Source of the DNA: Branchiostoma lanceolatum | Taxonomy: Eukaryota; Chordata; Leptocardii; Amphioxiformes; Branchiostomatidae | Length of the DNA: 64,000 bases | NCBI RefSeq assembly: GCF_035083965.1 | Contig: NC_089728.1 | Span: 19,469,955 to 19,533,954 of the forward strand | Reading direction: 5' to 3' | Shown here: positions 52,401 to 63,818 of the stretch, piece by piece | Numbering within the stretch: the stretch's first letter is position 1 | How the letters are laid out: each line of letters opens with the position of its first letter | Made by a program: the position numbers and the translations under genes | The notes under the pieces: model-generated | The model's input: the letters and a program-made list of their open reading frames with translations, nothing else | What the model was told of the DNA's origin: nothing | The model's database searches: none

Positions 52401-52617
52401 CACGTTTCTTCACACTGGTCAAATCCATGAAAAAATTTGCTATCAATATCGATTTTATCAATAAATAGAACAAAGACAAGATAGAGTCCAGAGACACATT
52501 CTTTGCATATTTTGTGTAAATACAATGACATGTTTGATATCATGCAACTGCCTTTCAAATGACACTACTTTTTTCAACTGATCTCGACAGGAAATCATAT
52601 GCCCGGCGTGTCAGTGA
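40461..52617 (+). CDS. ZNFX1: ZNFX1-like RNA helicase / NF-X1 zinc-finger protein, paralogue B
   Basis: Coding exons: 40461-40594, 43586-43688, 44080-44209, 44620-44801, 45006-47792, 48048-48149, 48267-48415, 49069-51265, 52012-52371 and 52591-52617. They join to an open 2,056-residue frame (human ZNFX1 is about 1,918). Order: RG-rich N-terminus (residues 1-44); ZNFX1-specific region (VIPTYEDIHTDKEPFLRPNI); SF1/UPF1-like helicase with Walker A GPPGTGKT (about 527), EEAAEV (906), GDHQQLRP (931), DNFQGEENDIILLS and VALSRAKKGF; six 54-residue NF-X1 finger units (about 1246-1570); more C/H fingers; a RING-like CRVC...DCGH...CPEC; coiled coil; and an RZ finger GHWFMCSNGH...CPAC. The middle RZ motif has Tyr where CGG is usual, and the chain stops one residue after CPAC, apparently by a 1-nt frameshift relative to an ancestral tail. 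One intron uses a GC donor (48416). MPM or MDD (40467) may be the start. Confidence 0.9.
40738..43525. mobile_element. 2.8-kb element with long inverted ends, in a paralogue B intron
   Basis: Left arm about 40738-41085 and right arm about 43210-43525 are inverted, diverged copies. Shared blocks include ATTTTGTGTGGTG, AAGTTTAAGGTC, GGGGTCAC, ACTTCTGTAACTCCCAT, CAACAGATAT and TTTTGCTCAAAATG. The interior is AT-rich with no transposase; an open frame at 42737-43012 shows no domain. Both arms fall in one intron (40595-43585), so the pre-mRNA could form a roughly 300-bp imperfect duplex. Confidence 0.6.
48416..49068 (+). other. Intron of paralogue B with a GC-AG boundary
   Basis: The donor is TTCAG|GCAAGT and the acceptor ATTCACAG. 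The equivalent intron in paralogue C also begins GCAAGT (57664-57670). It contains a fragment with GACCTGAAATTTGGCATGAAGG that resembles the dispersed repeat near 10980. No coding signal. Confidence 0.7.
49216..50187 (+). repeat. Six tandem 162-bp NF-X1 zinc-finger units
   Basis: Units start at 49216, 49378, 49540, 49702, 49864 and 50026, each opening CEVLVEKT and containing PRCQHKQMMPC and LGHKCQRLC. The first two are almost identical in DNA, including silent positions. Paralogue C has one such unit. The expansion keeps frame and exon structure. Confidence 0.92.
51318..51917. mobile_element. Dispersed repeat with CTCCATGAAA ends, copy in paralogue B
   Basis: Starts TCTCCATGAAAT, ends TTTCATGGAGAT, and contains AGTCAGCATA, ATGATATTTAGTATGTGGG, GGGCCCCCT, GGAGAATAACTGAA and TAATGAGGAAAAT. 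The same blocks in the same order occur at 57885-58430 in a different intron of paralogue C, so these are separate insertions of one family. No open frame. Confidence 0.7.
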
Positions 52618-55095
52618 TGATATCAAAGGCGACAGGCCAAGGCTTCGGTCGGACAACCGTTTGGCACCGATGGACGGTGAAAATAACGCTGCCTGATCCG
52701 ATCCAACGTCTGGAGAGGCATTATAATCTAAAACACTATAATCTAAAATCATGCATAAATTCTTTGATGCCCTCTGGAATAGATATATATTAGTAGAAGA
52801 CTAACTACTAAACTAATAAACTGACAATGACTGCTGTGAAATATATATGATATGGAACTTATTAGTCACATTTTTTTTCTTTTCAAGAAGAGTAGTGGTT
52901 CTTTGTAATTGTGACAACTTCGTAGGTTACTGAAAACAATTTTATGTTTTCTCCAACTGCTTGAATCATGTCAATTTCATGACGCCTCGAGCTATGTTCA
53001 ACTATGTTCAACAACGTGTGTTTTCCTGGAGTACGAAATTTGGTGTCAGACTTTCTGATTTTATTGTTTAGAAGGCAGTATGTTTATTCCTGGTAAACCT
53101 ATACTGAGTCTCTAAAATAAATGGAGACAATAGCTTAATCAAAGATTTCAAATATATGCAATAGAAAAGGGTGAAAGTTTCGTTGCCGTCTTGTTTACCT
53201 TCCAATGAGAGTTTAGAGATGCTTGTCCTGAACGATCCCAAATACTTCTTTGATCATCAGATAATCATGAACAATTATAAATCGATGATTAATGCTTATT
53301 TGCAGATGAAGATTAAGAAAAAGAAGAATGATTCAGTAAGATAAGAAATGTCATAATCGATCATAGTAACGAATAATAAATCACTATAAAGCGCTTCATT
53401 TATGTAAAATAGCTACAACTGTAGTCTTTTGAACTCATCAATACGACGAACATCCTTTTGTACTTGCTGATTGTAAATCTTTATAGAATGATTTTAAATG
53501 TTTCATAGATAACGTCTGTAAATAGATGAACGGATGAATATAATACTGCATGTTTATTAGACAATAACACAAGATGCACACAGCTGCAAAATAATCTGAT
53601 AATTGAGATCCATGAATGTATAATTTCTTTCACAGCTGGGAATAAAAAATGTTTTCCATACTTAACCGTTCAAAGTTACTTTACAAACTGCCATTGGATT
53701 TCAGAACCGTAATCAGATGGGTCAGAGGTCAGATTTTAATGTCATGTTTACTTTTACTTTATGATTTGAATATGATTTATGATGTAAGAATGATTTAACT
53801 AAACACAACAAAATATAATTCTATATCAATTTTATTACTTTTAACTACTGATGAGAATTATGACAGCTCAAATATCGCCACTGTTGTACGTCTCATAAAC
53901 AGTCGTTGCCATTTTAAACGGTCGTCGCCATATCGGATCGCTCGATACCATATCCGTGCATTTCATAACTTGGGGGGGGGGGGGTGACAAGAAACTAAAA
54001 CGTGTATAAAGCAACAGCTTGAGTCCAAATGTACGACAGTATGGTGATTGATAAAAAAGAAATGTTTCAAAAATATATCAGAAGATTGAAGTTTATCAGA
54101 ACAGTGAATGTCATCATTTTACATTAATCAACTTTTTAATAGTAAGTTATGATGATTCATTACTATAATGGGTGATGACACTTCTTATCTCCCTGAATCA
54201 TTATTTTGTTTACACTTAAGAAATAATCATTCTTCTTCTAACTATGACAAATGTCTTGTGACAATTTAAAGTCAATGCAATTAAGCTTCTCTGACGATTT
54301 GGGATGGTTCAGGAATATCTAAGCTGTTATGGAGAAGTAAGCAGTAGTCTTCAACTACGCTGGCTGAATTTTTTTTGTAAAATGGGAAGAATGATTTGCC
54401 TGGGAACTTTGGCCACCAAAGGGTTACCCTGTGAAGGTTTGCCGAATTCTATCATCCATAACCCCATAGGAGAGTGTAGTCTTAGTTAATAAGATGGCAA
54501 TCAAACGTTTGTTACTCACACAACTTTATTTCCATTTGTATTTGATTTTGAGGAGCACAATAGGGCAATCTCTGATTGAACCATCGTCCCCATTTACTTT
54601 ATGCAAGGTACTGACACACTTCGCTCTATCAAAATCGTTTACAAACTTCAAACACTCTCACAGTAGAATCACATTGATCGCTAAGCTTCAAAGTTGGTGG
54701 ATCTGAGTGACATATTGCCAACCAATTATTATTGACAAGGTAACAAAAGTGACCTGATTGAAAAAAGAAACAATTTTACGTAAGTAAACCAAACGTAAAA
54801 GAAACACACACTGCATCAATTATGATCAATATCTCAAAGACTCTCAAAAGGTAAGGATGTGACTGAATCAATCCATCATCAATCAGTCTTTCAGGGCATC
54901 TATTGTCCAGTTAATAAACCATAATAGTTAGTAAACCGCATTAGTTAATAAACCACACAAGCTGATAGACATCGCAGTCGATTGATGATAAATGACAAAC
55001 CATACTAGTTAGCTTTGGCCCCACTAATCTCTTCCCGATGACAACAAACAAACTATAGATGGTTTTAGAAAGTGATAACTAAATAAACAAGCCAT
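52618..55095. other. Intergenic region between the 3' ends of paralogues B and C
   Basis: AT-rich and gene-free. After the stop of paralogue B, up to about 52695, the sequence still resembles an RZ-domain tail in another frame. A diverged inverted pair lies at about 53310-53400 and 54120-54250, with GAAGAATGATT(CAG) and AGATAAGAAATGTCAT blocks. A poly-G run of 12 is at about 53972. At about 54390-54470 there is a match to 10050-10200. Confidence 0.5.
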
Positions 55096-58000
55096 CTAGT
55101 CGTCGAATTCCATTAAGTGGTAGTTCTTCAGGTAGGATCGGGTCAGGCGACGTGTCTCTCTCCGTACGTCTTCGGTGCCAACCGGTCTGGCCGAAGCCTG
55201 TGGCTGCCCTCTCCCGCTAGCACCAGCACTCCTGTCGAGAACAGGTGAAAAAGTTGAGTTTACATTCACAGATAAAGGTTCGATATCTATTTACAATCAT
55301 GTTATCCAATATGTACAATGTATTTATACGAAATATACAAATAATGCATATTGAAACTACAGGTATCTTAGCTTGCAGTCCTATAGTATATATTTATCAA
55401 TTATTGGCGTTGCTACGCCAAATAACAGTTACTCAAGCAACTGGATATTATTTTGGAAACGGTCAGGCGTTTCAAGTAGCATCCACTATTTTTCGTCAGT
55501 GACTCTGATCATATCCAAAATCATATCCAGTTGCTTGTCTATATGATAAGTGGTATTTGACGTATCGTATTACCTGGATGTCTAACATTTATCGACGTAT
55601 TGGTTTTGTTACTTTGTCATAAATGAGTGCTAAGAAACACTAAGTCTTATTCGTTAACTAAAGACATTTACAAAATATCCTACATTGCCGCGGTACCCTG
55701 CAGTGCAGGGCCTTGCAGGATTAGGGCCTTGATAGGCTTCAGGGCTTTCCTGACCACTGCCTCCACGTTCTCCGTGAAAGGTGTGACCCCAGAAAGCCAT
55801 CGTTCTGCTCTGTCAAGGTTTGCTCTGTCCAGGTCGTCCAGGCTGATTCCCTTCTTCCGGATCTCCGCCTGAAGGATGCGGAGCCTCAGGAGAAATTTCA
55901 GTCGTATCATCTCTCTCCCGAACTCCTCCCACTCCTGTGAACAGAACAGAATAGAACCAACTTGCGATGAGCGATGTGTGACTGATTTCATCATCATATC
56001 ATATGTGACTGATATAAGTAGCAACGACAACCGCAGTACATGAACTCTGGCCTTACCTGTTCCCTCACATGGGCCGTTAGACGAAGCAGCCGCTCCTCCA
56101 TTTCAGCAAGTTCCCTTTCCAACTCCGTGATATGGCGCTTGTCTTTAAGGACGGACAGGTTACTCGTCATATCTTTCTTACGTCTCGCAATTTTCTTCAG
56201 GAAAAGGACTTTCTTCTCAAACATGGCCACCTGGTCCTGTGAAGACAGACACTTGCCGCTTTCTTCTTGAAACTTGCTGCTTGCCACTTGCTGACGGAGA
56301 TCAATTGAAGACATAGTGCAATACCGTCGCAGATCGACATCAGTTCTGAGCTCAATTAACATCGACAATAGCTTGCAATTACTGACAGGGACTTCTCTTT
56401 GTGCCCCTGGAACGTACTGCTGCTTTTTTACAATCTCGATCATTGCCAGCGTCTTCTTGATAATATTTCCGTAGCGCAGGTTGCGTCGGATTGGTGTCTT
56501 ACATCTTGGGCAGGTTTTCAGTATGGTGTTTTTGTCGGCCATGTCCATCCACTGGTCCAGCCCTTTGACCTCTATCACGTGACCGCAGTCCTCCAACTGC
56601 ACGAATCGGGCGTCGTCTTCATCTTCCCTTCCGAAGAAGGTCTCTGTCAACTCCTTACGATCACAAACGCGGCACTTTTTCGGACATGTTTCCCCACACA
56701 TACCGATACATGGCTGGTCTTTCTTGCACTTGTCACAGCGTCGGGTCTTCCGGCATGGACGGTCACATCGAGGACGATCGCAAGGTTCACCACAGGGCTT
56801 GCAACACTTGTAATGCTTGCATCTCCACTCGCAGGTCTTCTGGCACGGGACACATGGCTTTCCGCAAGCTGCCGAGCACGGGTGGGAGCAGACGAGCACC
56901 CGCTTACATGGATGGATACACTGTTGGTGCAACTTTCTTTGTTTGCAACGACTGCATGTACCTGAACATCGGTGTCCGCACTTCAACAGCTGTCGACAAG
57001 GATTGTCACAGACCAGACTCTCTTCTTTACCCGAGCAGACTGCCTGAGTGGTATGGCCACAGGGGAACTGATGTGGTACCATTTCCATACAAGGCATGCT
57101 GCACTTTTGACTACACTTGTTCTTGCAACTGTGTCCACAAGGAAGAGCCCTCTCACACGGCATCTGACACCGCAATGAGCCGGATGCCTGATTGCATGGA
57201 ATCTTCTGCTTGTGTTGACATCTGGGGAAGATCTTTTCGACCAAAACTTCACACTCACCACATTCCTGGTAGCAGAGCCTCTGGCATTTATGTCCGAGGG
57301 CACATAGGACTTTGCCACAGGGCTTTTTGCACCGATACTTTTCATGTTCCGGGTCTGGTAGGTGGCAGCTCATTCCACAAATATGGCCACATCTTAACCT
57401 GTGGATGCCAGAAAAATGTGAGGATTACAATGTATCCCTGCTGTGCTGTGCAAGGAAATACATTAATGACAATATGAAATATGTCCCAAGTATGATATTT
57501 ACCACCCTTTGTCTTGAAAGCGAAACGTTGGTTGGATGAGTTCATTTTTCAAGAACTGATGTCCACACATCTCCACTTTTCTTTAGTCTCGTCTCATTTA
57601 CCCAAATGTACTACACATACATAGGCACTACACTTCTTAGCATATACTTGCATTGATTGTTTGCACTTGCCTGAAGCCACACGGCTGCATACACCCTCCG
57701 CCTGGTGCTTTCTTAAAGTCGTCGCTGGTTGACACGAGGATCCTGTTGTCTGGGTGATTTTGACAGCTCAACGTCAGGTTGGGACCCACGCTGCCTTGCT
57801 TTTGAAGTTCCCTGACAATCTAAACAGAGAGCAAAAGTCACAGTCTAGAAAAAATCCACGTCTCGTTATTATAAGCATTTATTTTTATCTCCATGAAAAT
57901 GGAGATATAGTTTTGGGTGTGTCTGTGTGTCTCTGTGACTGTGTGTGTGAGTGTGTGCGTTTGTGTGTCTTTCCGCACTACTGTAGTCAGCATAGCTCCA

Positions 58001-61000
58001 GAACCTCGAGCTCCTGATGAATTACAATGATATTTGGTATGTGGGCAGGTGATGTAAAGCCGAAGAGTAGGTTGATTTTGGGCCACATAGTATATGACCT
58101 TGGTACTGCAGCAGAACTTCCGTTTTTGTTTCTTTTGACTTGCACGTGCTATGGTCTTGATTTTTGGGTGGCAGATATCTTGTGATGTAATAAAGAAGTG
58201 GTGTAGATATGGGCCCCCTATCAGCTTGCTCTGGAACTGCAAGGGCGTTATTGTGAAAATTTTCTAAGGAGAATAACTGAACAAAGCAACAGCGGATTTC
58301 CATGATATTTACTATACGGGTAGCTTAGACAGAGATATACACAATGAAGTGCAAAGTATGCTAATTGAGACTTAATTTGCATAACTAATGAGGAAAATCT
58401 ATTTTTCCAGTGTTTTCCATTGTAAGACTCAAATACATGTAACATATGTAGTCTAATTAGAATATCATACTTTTAATAGGACTGTCAGTATTGCAACATG
58501 TGTAAGTTAGATAAAGGTGTTTATGAACAAGCATATATTATGTAAATGTATCATTTGCATAACCAGAATTGTTCATTGAGATATGAGGTCTCCGAACTCT
58601 TTTTATGAAAGCAATGGGTAAGATAAAGGGCACTGTACCTTGGTCCATAGTGTGCTCGCCTTTGCCAGCATTTTCAGGTTGCCAATAGCGTAGAAGCCCT
58701 TCTTTGCTCTTGAAAGAGCAACACAAACACGGTTGTGAACCTGTAAGTGCAGTTGAAAAAAAAAGTTATTAATGAGCAATTAAAATGTAATATAGAATAC
58801 ATTTCATTTTTTTCATTTATTATCTAAAGTGGCGTGTAAAATATATGTTTATCCGATTTCTACCCTTTTCGTCATGTGCAAATAATCCCAATGAGTAAAT
58901 TATTACAGATGGAAGAAATCTTTAAACAAATAAACGTCAAAGGTGATTAACGGTCGGATCCAATGGATTCCAAGTTGCTCTCACCTTAAGGAAGCCCAGG
59001 ACGTCCTCCTTGTTGCTCCGCACCAGTGATAGCAGGATGATGTCACTTTCTTCTCCCTGAAAGTTGTCCACGGTGCAGACGCGAACACCTTTGAAGATTT
59101 TGAAGTTCATGACCTTCTTGAAGTTGGAGAGTTGGCCCGAGTAAGTGGTGAGGATAGTGATCTGGGACGGGCTGTACCCTTGCTGAAGAAGGTAGCGGCA
59201 GAAGCTGGCCATGAATTGAGCCTCGTGTACGTTGGACTTGCTCTTCGTGTCGGTGTTATGTGCCTCCAAATATCTGTGATCCACAAAGAACATGTTGGAC
59301 GAGGCGCCTTTGATGTTCTCGTAGTTTAGCACCGATTCGTGGTTGTCCAGCGACTTGTAGATGTGCGGCGTCAGGAGACGTGCGAACTCTGGCCGCATGC
59401 GATGCTGTGACTGAAGCCGCTGGCACTGCATGCCATTGTTTACCATACGCTCAAACAGGGAGATATCCATGTTGTAGTTCGTCGCCAGTTGGTAGACGGT
59501 TGGATTGGGGCGGAGCTGTTGGTGGTCCCCGATGAGGATGAGATGTTGGCACTGCTGAGACAATGTTGTGACGATGTGGGCCTCCAGGACCTCTGCTGCC
59601 TCCTCTACAATGATGACTGCAGGCTGAATGTCTTGCAGAATTGAACGGTATTTGGCTGCGCCAGTGGTGGTCATTCCGATGACGCATGCCTCATCCAGAA
59701 TCCTGCGATCTTCCTCAGTTCTGAACTCTTCTAGACGTCTGGCAACGTCATTGTATTGGTCTGCATATGCTGATATAGACTTCTTGTGCAATGCATAGTA
59801 CTTGGCCACCCAGTACCGATAGAGGCGCCATCGGTCGCGTAGCTGCAACGTCCAGACGTTTCGGACTCGTTGAACTTCTTCGTAAGTCATCATCTCTGTC
59901 TTGCCGAGTTCACGCTTTAGCAGGTTTCCCCTCTTCTTCTTGTTGATTTGAACCTGCCATCCTCCTTGATTCTCATTCGGATGCTCTTTGATTTGCACAT
60001 TCTCGAGGTCTAAGGCCAGGTCTACGCTGATGGTTCTCTTGGGCTTTCCTATGTTACCACGTCCGTACAGCAGTTCATCGTCGTCGAGTAGCCTCTGTTC
60101 TTTTGATTCGTCCATAAAGTCTGCCGTCTCTTCCTCCTCTTCCTCCTCTTCCTCCTCCTCTTCCTCCTCTTCCTCTGCTTGGGTATCATTGTCTTGCTCG
60201 TTTACTTCGACCATGACGTGTCTTCCAAGCCCTAGCCATTCAACTGTCACAGATTCCCTTTTTCTTCCACCAGTCATCCATTTGTCCTCGTTTGCCATGG
60301 GACACTCTCGCATCAAGCTTGTCCTGTGGTGTTGGTCCATTAAGTCCATCAAAATTTGTTCAGGAAGGAGTCCTCTTTGTGTTGCCTTTAACTTATCTAG
60401 ATACTTATCCATCTCATCCTGAAGGCGTTTCATTTCTCGGGTTGCATCAGCAGCCCCCTTGTGAATGTACCCCGGAACGGATTTGCCCTTGCGCATTTTT
60501 TGCCTGATATTTTTTAGTTTGAACTGTTCCAGCTTATCACTCTTGCTTTGCCCTCCCACTCTTACGATATCCTCAGGGTAAGACTCTGCTATACCTTCGA
60601 GAAATTGGTCAAGGGCATGATTTGTGTAGCAGACCACAAGGATGGGCCTGGCCGCTCTTCTCGTCATTCCTAGACCTCCTTGGAGTCCTCGCCACTTATG
60701 GCTATTTTTCAGCAGAACTTGGATAATCTTGAGTCCAATGTAGGTCTTTCCAGTTCCTGGCGGTCCTTGGATGACTGCGAACTCTTTTGTCAGTCCCAAC
60801 TTGAAAGCGCGGTACTGCGACTCGTCAAAATCCATATCTTTAGCCAACGGCCATAGGTCATCCCGAAGGACCGGAACTGAACGAACACGGCTGCTGTGTG
60901 CCTTTCCAACAACATCCGATAGGTCGTACGCGGTATTTCTCCAAAGATAAGCTGGAGGATCCACGCCGTTGGCACAGTCGCAGTTCACGATGTACTTGGT

Positions 61001-63818
61001 GAACGGCATTGTGTTCTGCTGAATCTCTTGAAGACCTTTCAGGACGTGTCTGTACGCTTCGAAGAAGGCCGTTGGCTCAATCATGATGAACGTGTCCATT
61101 GGGCTTATGCCTAACACATCCAATGTGTCATCCTCGAATCGAACTTCCAACCAGCCCAGTTCAAGCTGTGCCGGCTCGCTGTTGACGACCGTCGCAAAGT
61201 ACATGGTCCGAAATTTGTCTTTGGTGAGGCAGACAAGGGACCCGTAGATCAGCCGCTTTGAGATTCGCCATTTTACTCCTTTGAGCCTACTGCTGTCGAA
61301 CTGTATCCTGTAGACGATACCTTGATGGGTGTAGGTAGGGTAGACCACGTGAACGTCATGGTAGACACGGATGTCTTGCAGCCTTCCTCCAGGGTCCAAT
61401 CCACGTCTGATCATGTCCATAATACCCTCTCGTAATGGTCTAAGGAAATCTTCTCGTAGCAGCCTGAACTGGACATCCAGATACGTGTCCACGTCTGCGT
61501 AGCGGCCACGGACGATGTTGGGACGAAGAAATGGTTCCTTGTCTGTGTGGATGTCTTCGAAAGTTGGGATGACCGACAGTTCCCTGAAATTGTCTGGAGG
61601 CGTCTCGAGCCGAAGTTGTCGGCCCAAGCGCGTGGCAAGCGTTCCGTAGTCGTCTCTGCGTCGTCTCGCTCCTCTGCGCTGTATGCGCGATTCAACCTCC
61701 TCCAACTCTCCGTCAACGTCGTCGTCTACTGCTCTTAAAGTGTTAACGGTAGCTCTTAACGCTGCCACAGGTGCCACTACCTGTGGGGATATTACCATAG
61801 TATCTTCATAGAATATGGACACTTCTTCATAGAATGTAAGAAATGTGATGCATACAATATTATTATCATGAGTATAAACCTTGTATTGAATTGATCTCCT
61901 TGTCAAGACTACATCAAGACATCCTAAATTCCCAGTCCTATCCTTAGTCACTGACGAAATGCTATCTGAAACGTCTGACTGATTCAAAATTTTATCCAAT
62001 TGCTTGAGTAACTACTTTTGGCGTATTATTATCATTGCTTTGCCTTTGTCACTTACAATGGCTCTTATGGTGTATATCATATTCCAGCATATATAATATT
62101 TAAGTCGCTTATCAACATATGAAAATACTGAAACTAATGATTAAATCAATGATTATAACACAGTATCGAAAACGTAAGCTAGCCCTTATTGTATTGTATT
62201 AGTAATTATGACGTTAAGTCTTATTCTATACTTCCACTTTGTGTTATGTCAACGAATTCTTGCCATACCTTGTACTATGTACAATTGTCGTGTAATAAAG
62301 TTCTTCTATGATCCGGAAACACATTAGTCCGTACGTATCTGCAAAAATAAGTCACCTGTCTGTAAGATCTGGGTGACCTGTCCAGGAGCTCACGGAACAA
62401 TCGGAGTGCATGTTTGATCGGTTCTCTGAAATCAAGCTTGCGGTGGTCTGACATAGCTGTCGGCATTCCGTCGAAGTACCTTGTGAGAGCCTGGGCCAGA
62501 AACTCTGAGTCACGTACCATCACAATAAGCTTCTTGGTGTTTTCTGAGAAATATGGAGTTATGGCACTTACTGAATATCAATGTTGCTGGGATGAAACGA
62601 AGCAAAGTTTATATCAACACAATCAATCAAATTATAACTTGAGGCCACACCAACACCGACCCCCGTTCTCTGTACGAACGGTCCTATAATAGCTCTCTAC
62701 AGATTCACTGTGCTCAATTCATTCAAAATGACATGATAAAAGAATTTGTATGTTTTCTCATACCAGGAAAAAAAGAACAGTCGCACGCTCGTGCAAGGAC
62801 ACGGAGTAGTAATGCCATCAGGTCGGTTCTGACGAAGGTCTCGTCTAGCAGTTCCTGACACCCGCTTGACCGCTCCACCAACGTCAGGACGATCTGATAT
62901 AGACGGGAAAATAGGTGTTATATTTTGAAACTGATGCAATATCCAGGCGACTTCTTCCTTTTTTTGACACTTTCTGGTGGCTTGCAAATGCCTCAATATT
63001 TTTTAAATTTCATTCCTCATTATGGAAGTTAAGTAAATGTGGAAGCTATTGATGAGTAAATGTAAACGTCCAGCTTGTCTAATCCTAGTGAAAAGGAAAC
63101 AGGTGTCAAACGGATCCCGTGGGACTCCGAGTGGTCTCCAGAATATTTATGGGCTCGGCCGGGCCCCGGTTGATTTTGATTCTTACATGTGACACAGGAA
63201 TGATACGGCCCGAGATTTTAATCATATTTTAGTCCAAGCTTCTTTGATCTCTTACAATCTAAATAGGTAGGAATGATTTGTGATGATGAAGGTTAGACAT
63301 CCAGGTAATAGGCAAATCGATGTACTCTGCAACTGGATATGATCCACTACATTTCATCAGTGACACTAAGCAAGATTTATCAATCAGCCATTTTTAAACA
63401 ACGAACAATGAATTGATATGCAAATAAAGTGAAGCCAATTTTAGATAGTCCAATCGAAAACAAAAACAAGATAATGTCAGGACAAAGTTGATGTTAATGA
63501 GTCAATCAGCTCCTGTTGGTTGAGCTAACGCTGGTTCGCAGGTAGCGCTTCGTCCCACGTGCCTGGCAGTTCGACACGTATGTCGCTCTCCTTTCCTGCT
63601 AAGGGTGGAATTGTACATCATATCATGCATGTATTGCCTCTCTAACCCCAAGTCTTTTTTTTAGTTTTGTATGTTGTACATTTTGCAGGCCTATGTATGT
63701 TTCTGTCACCTCTTTTGGGTCCTTCTCACACAGTTCCTGAAGCCTCCGGTACCCGATTGGTCTGATGACCCAGTCCCGCCGTCCGTCGGAGTCAACATCG
63801 GTCGGTCCCTGCCCATTT
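55096..63818 (-). CDS. ZNFX1: ZNFX1-like RNA helicase, paralogue C (5' exons off window; RZ finger lost)
   Basis: Exons in transcript order: 63710-63818, 62764-62893, 62356-62543, 58985-61780, 58639-58740, 57671-57819, 56057-57398 and 55680-55934, joined in one open frame of 1,689 residues to a stop at 55680-55682. The start exon would be right of the window. The helicase core is complete (GPPGTGKT, EEAAEV, GDHQQLRP, DNFQGEESDIILLS, VALSRAKKGF), with a run of 18 Glu near 60120-60180. One NF-X1 CEVLVEK unit precedes the shared fingers and RING-like motif. After the coiled coil it ends QGPALQGTAAM, about 40 codons before the RZ finger would end. A relic last exon is at 55096-55231 (acceptor CTCGACAG), similar to the RZ tail of B (CAGGCTTCGG, GGTTGGCACCGA). 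Splicing through GTACCG at about 55692 could attach it, but the zinc ligands are still absent. Confidence 0.86.
55390..55600. mobile_element. Hairpin-forming repeat in place of the RZ-finger region of paralogue C
   Basis: Inverted arms CAAGCAACTGGATATTATTT (55434-55453, continuing TGGA) and its mirror at 55512-55537 enclose GGTCAGGCGTTTCAAGTAGC. Partial relatives lie at 61945-62025 and 63283-63372, both in paralogue C introns. The repeat falls exactly where the RZ-coding sequence is missing, so its arrival may have caused the loss. Confidence 0.65.
57885..58430. mobile_element. Dispersed repeat with CTCCATGAAA ends, copy in paralogue C
   Basis: Same family as 51318-51917: CTCCATGAAAATGGAGAT start, TG microsatellite, GTAGTCAGCATAGCTC, ATGATATTTGGTATGTGGG, GGGCCCCCT, GGAGAATAACTGAA and TAATGAGGAAAAT. 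It sits in the intron between 57820 and 58638. Confidence 0.7.
61945..62025. repeat. Partial copy of the 55390 hairpin repeat
   Basis: TAGTCACTGACGAAA, GAAACGTCTGAC and ATCCAATTGCTTGAGTAACT match the inner part of 55390-55505 in reverse. It lies in the intron (61781-62355) before the helicase exon. Confidence 0.7.
62894..63709. other. Intron of paralogue C with a third partial hairpin repeat
   Basis: At 63283-63372, GTTAGACATCCAGGTAATA, GCAACTGGATATGATCC and CATCAGTGACACT match the outer part of 55500-55600. I see nothing else I can name and no coding signal. Confidence 0.55.
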
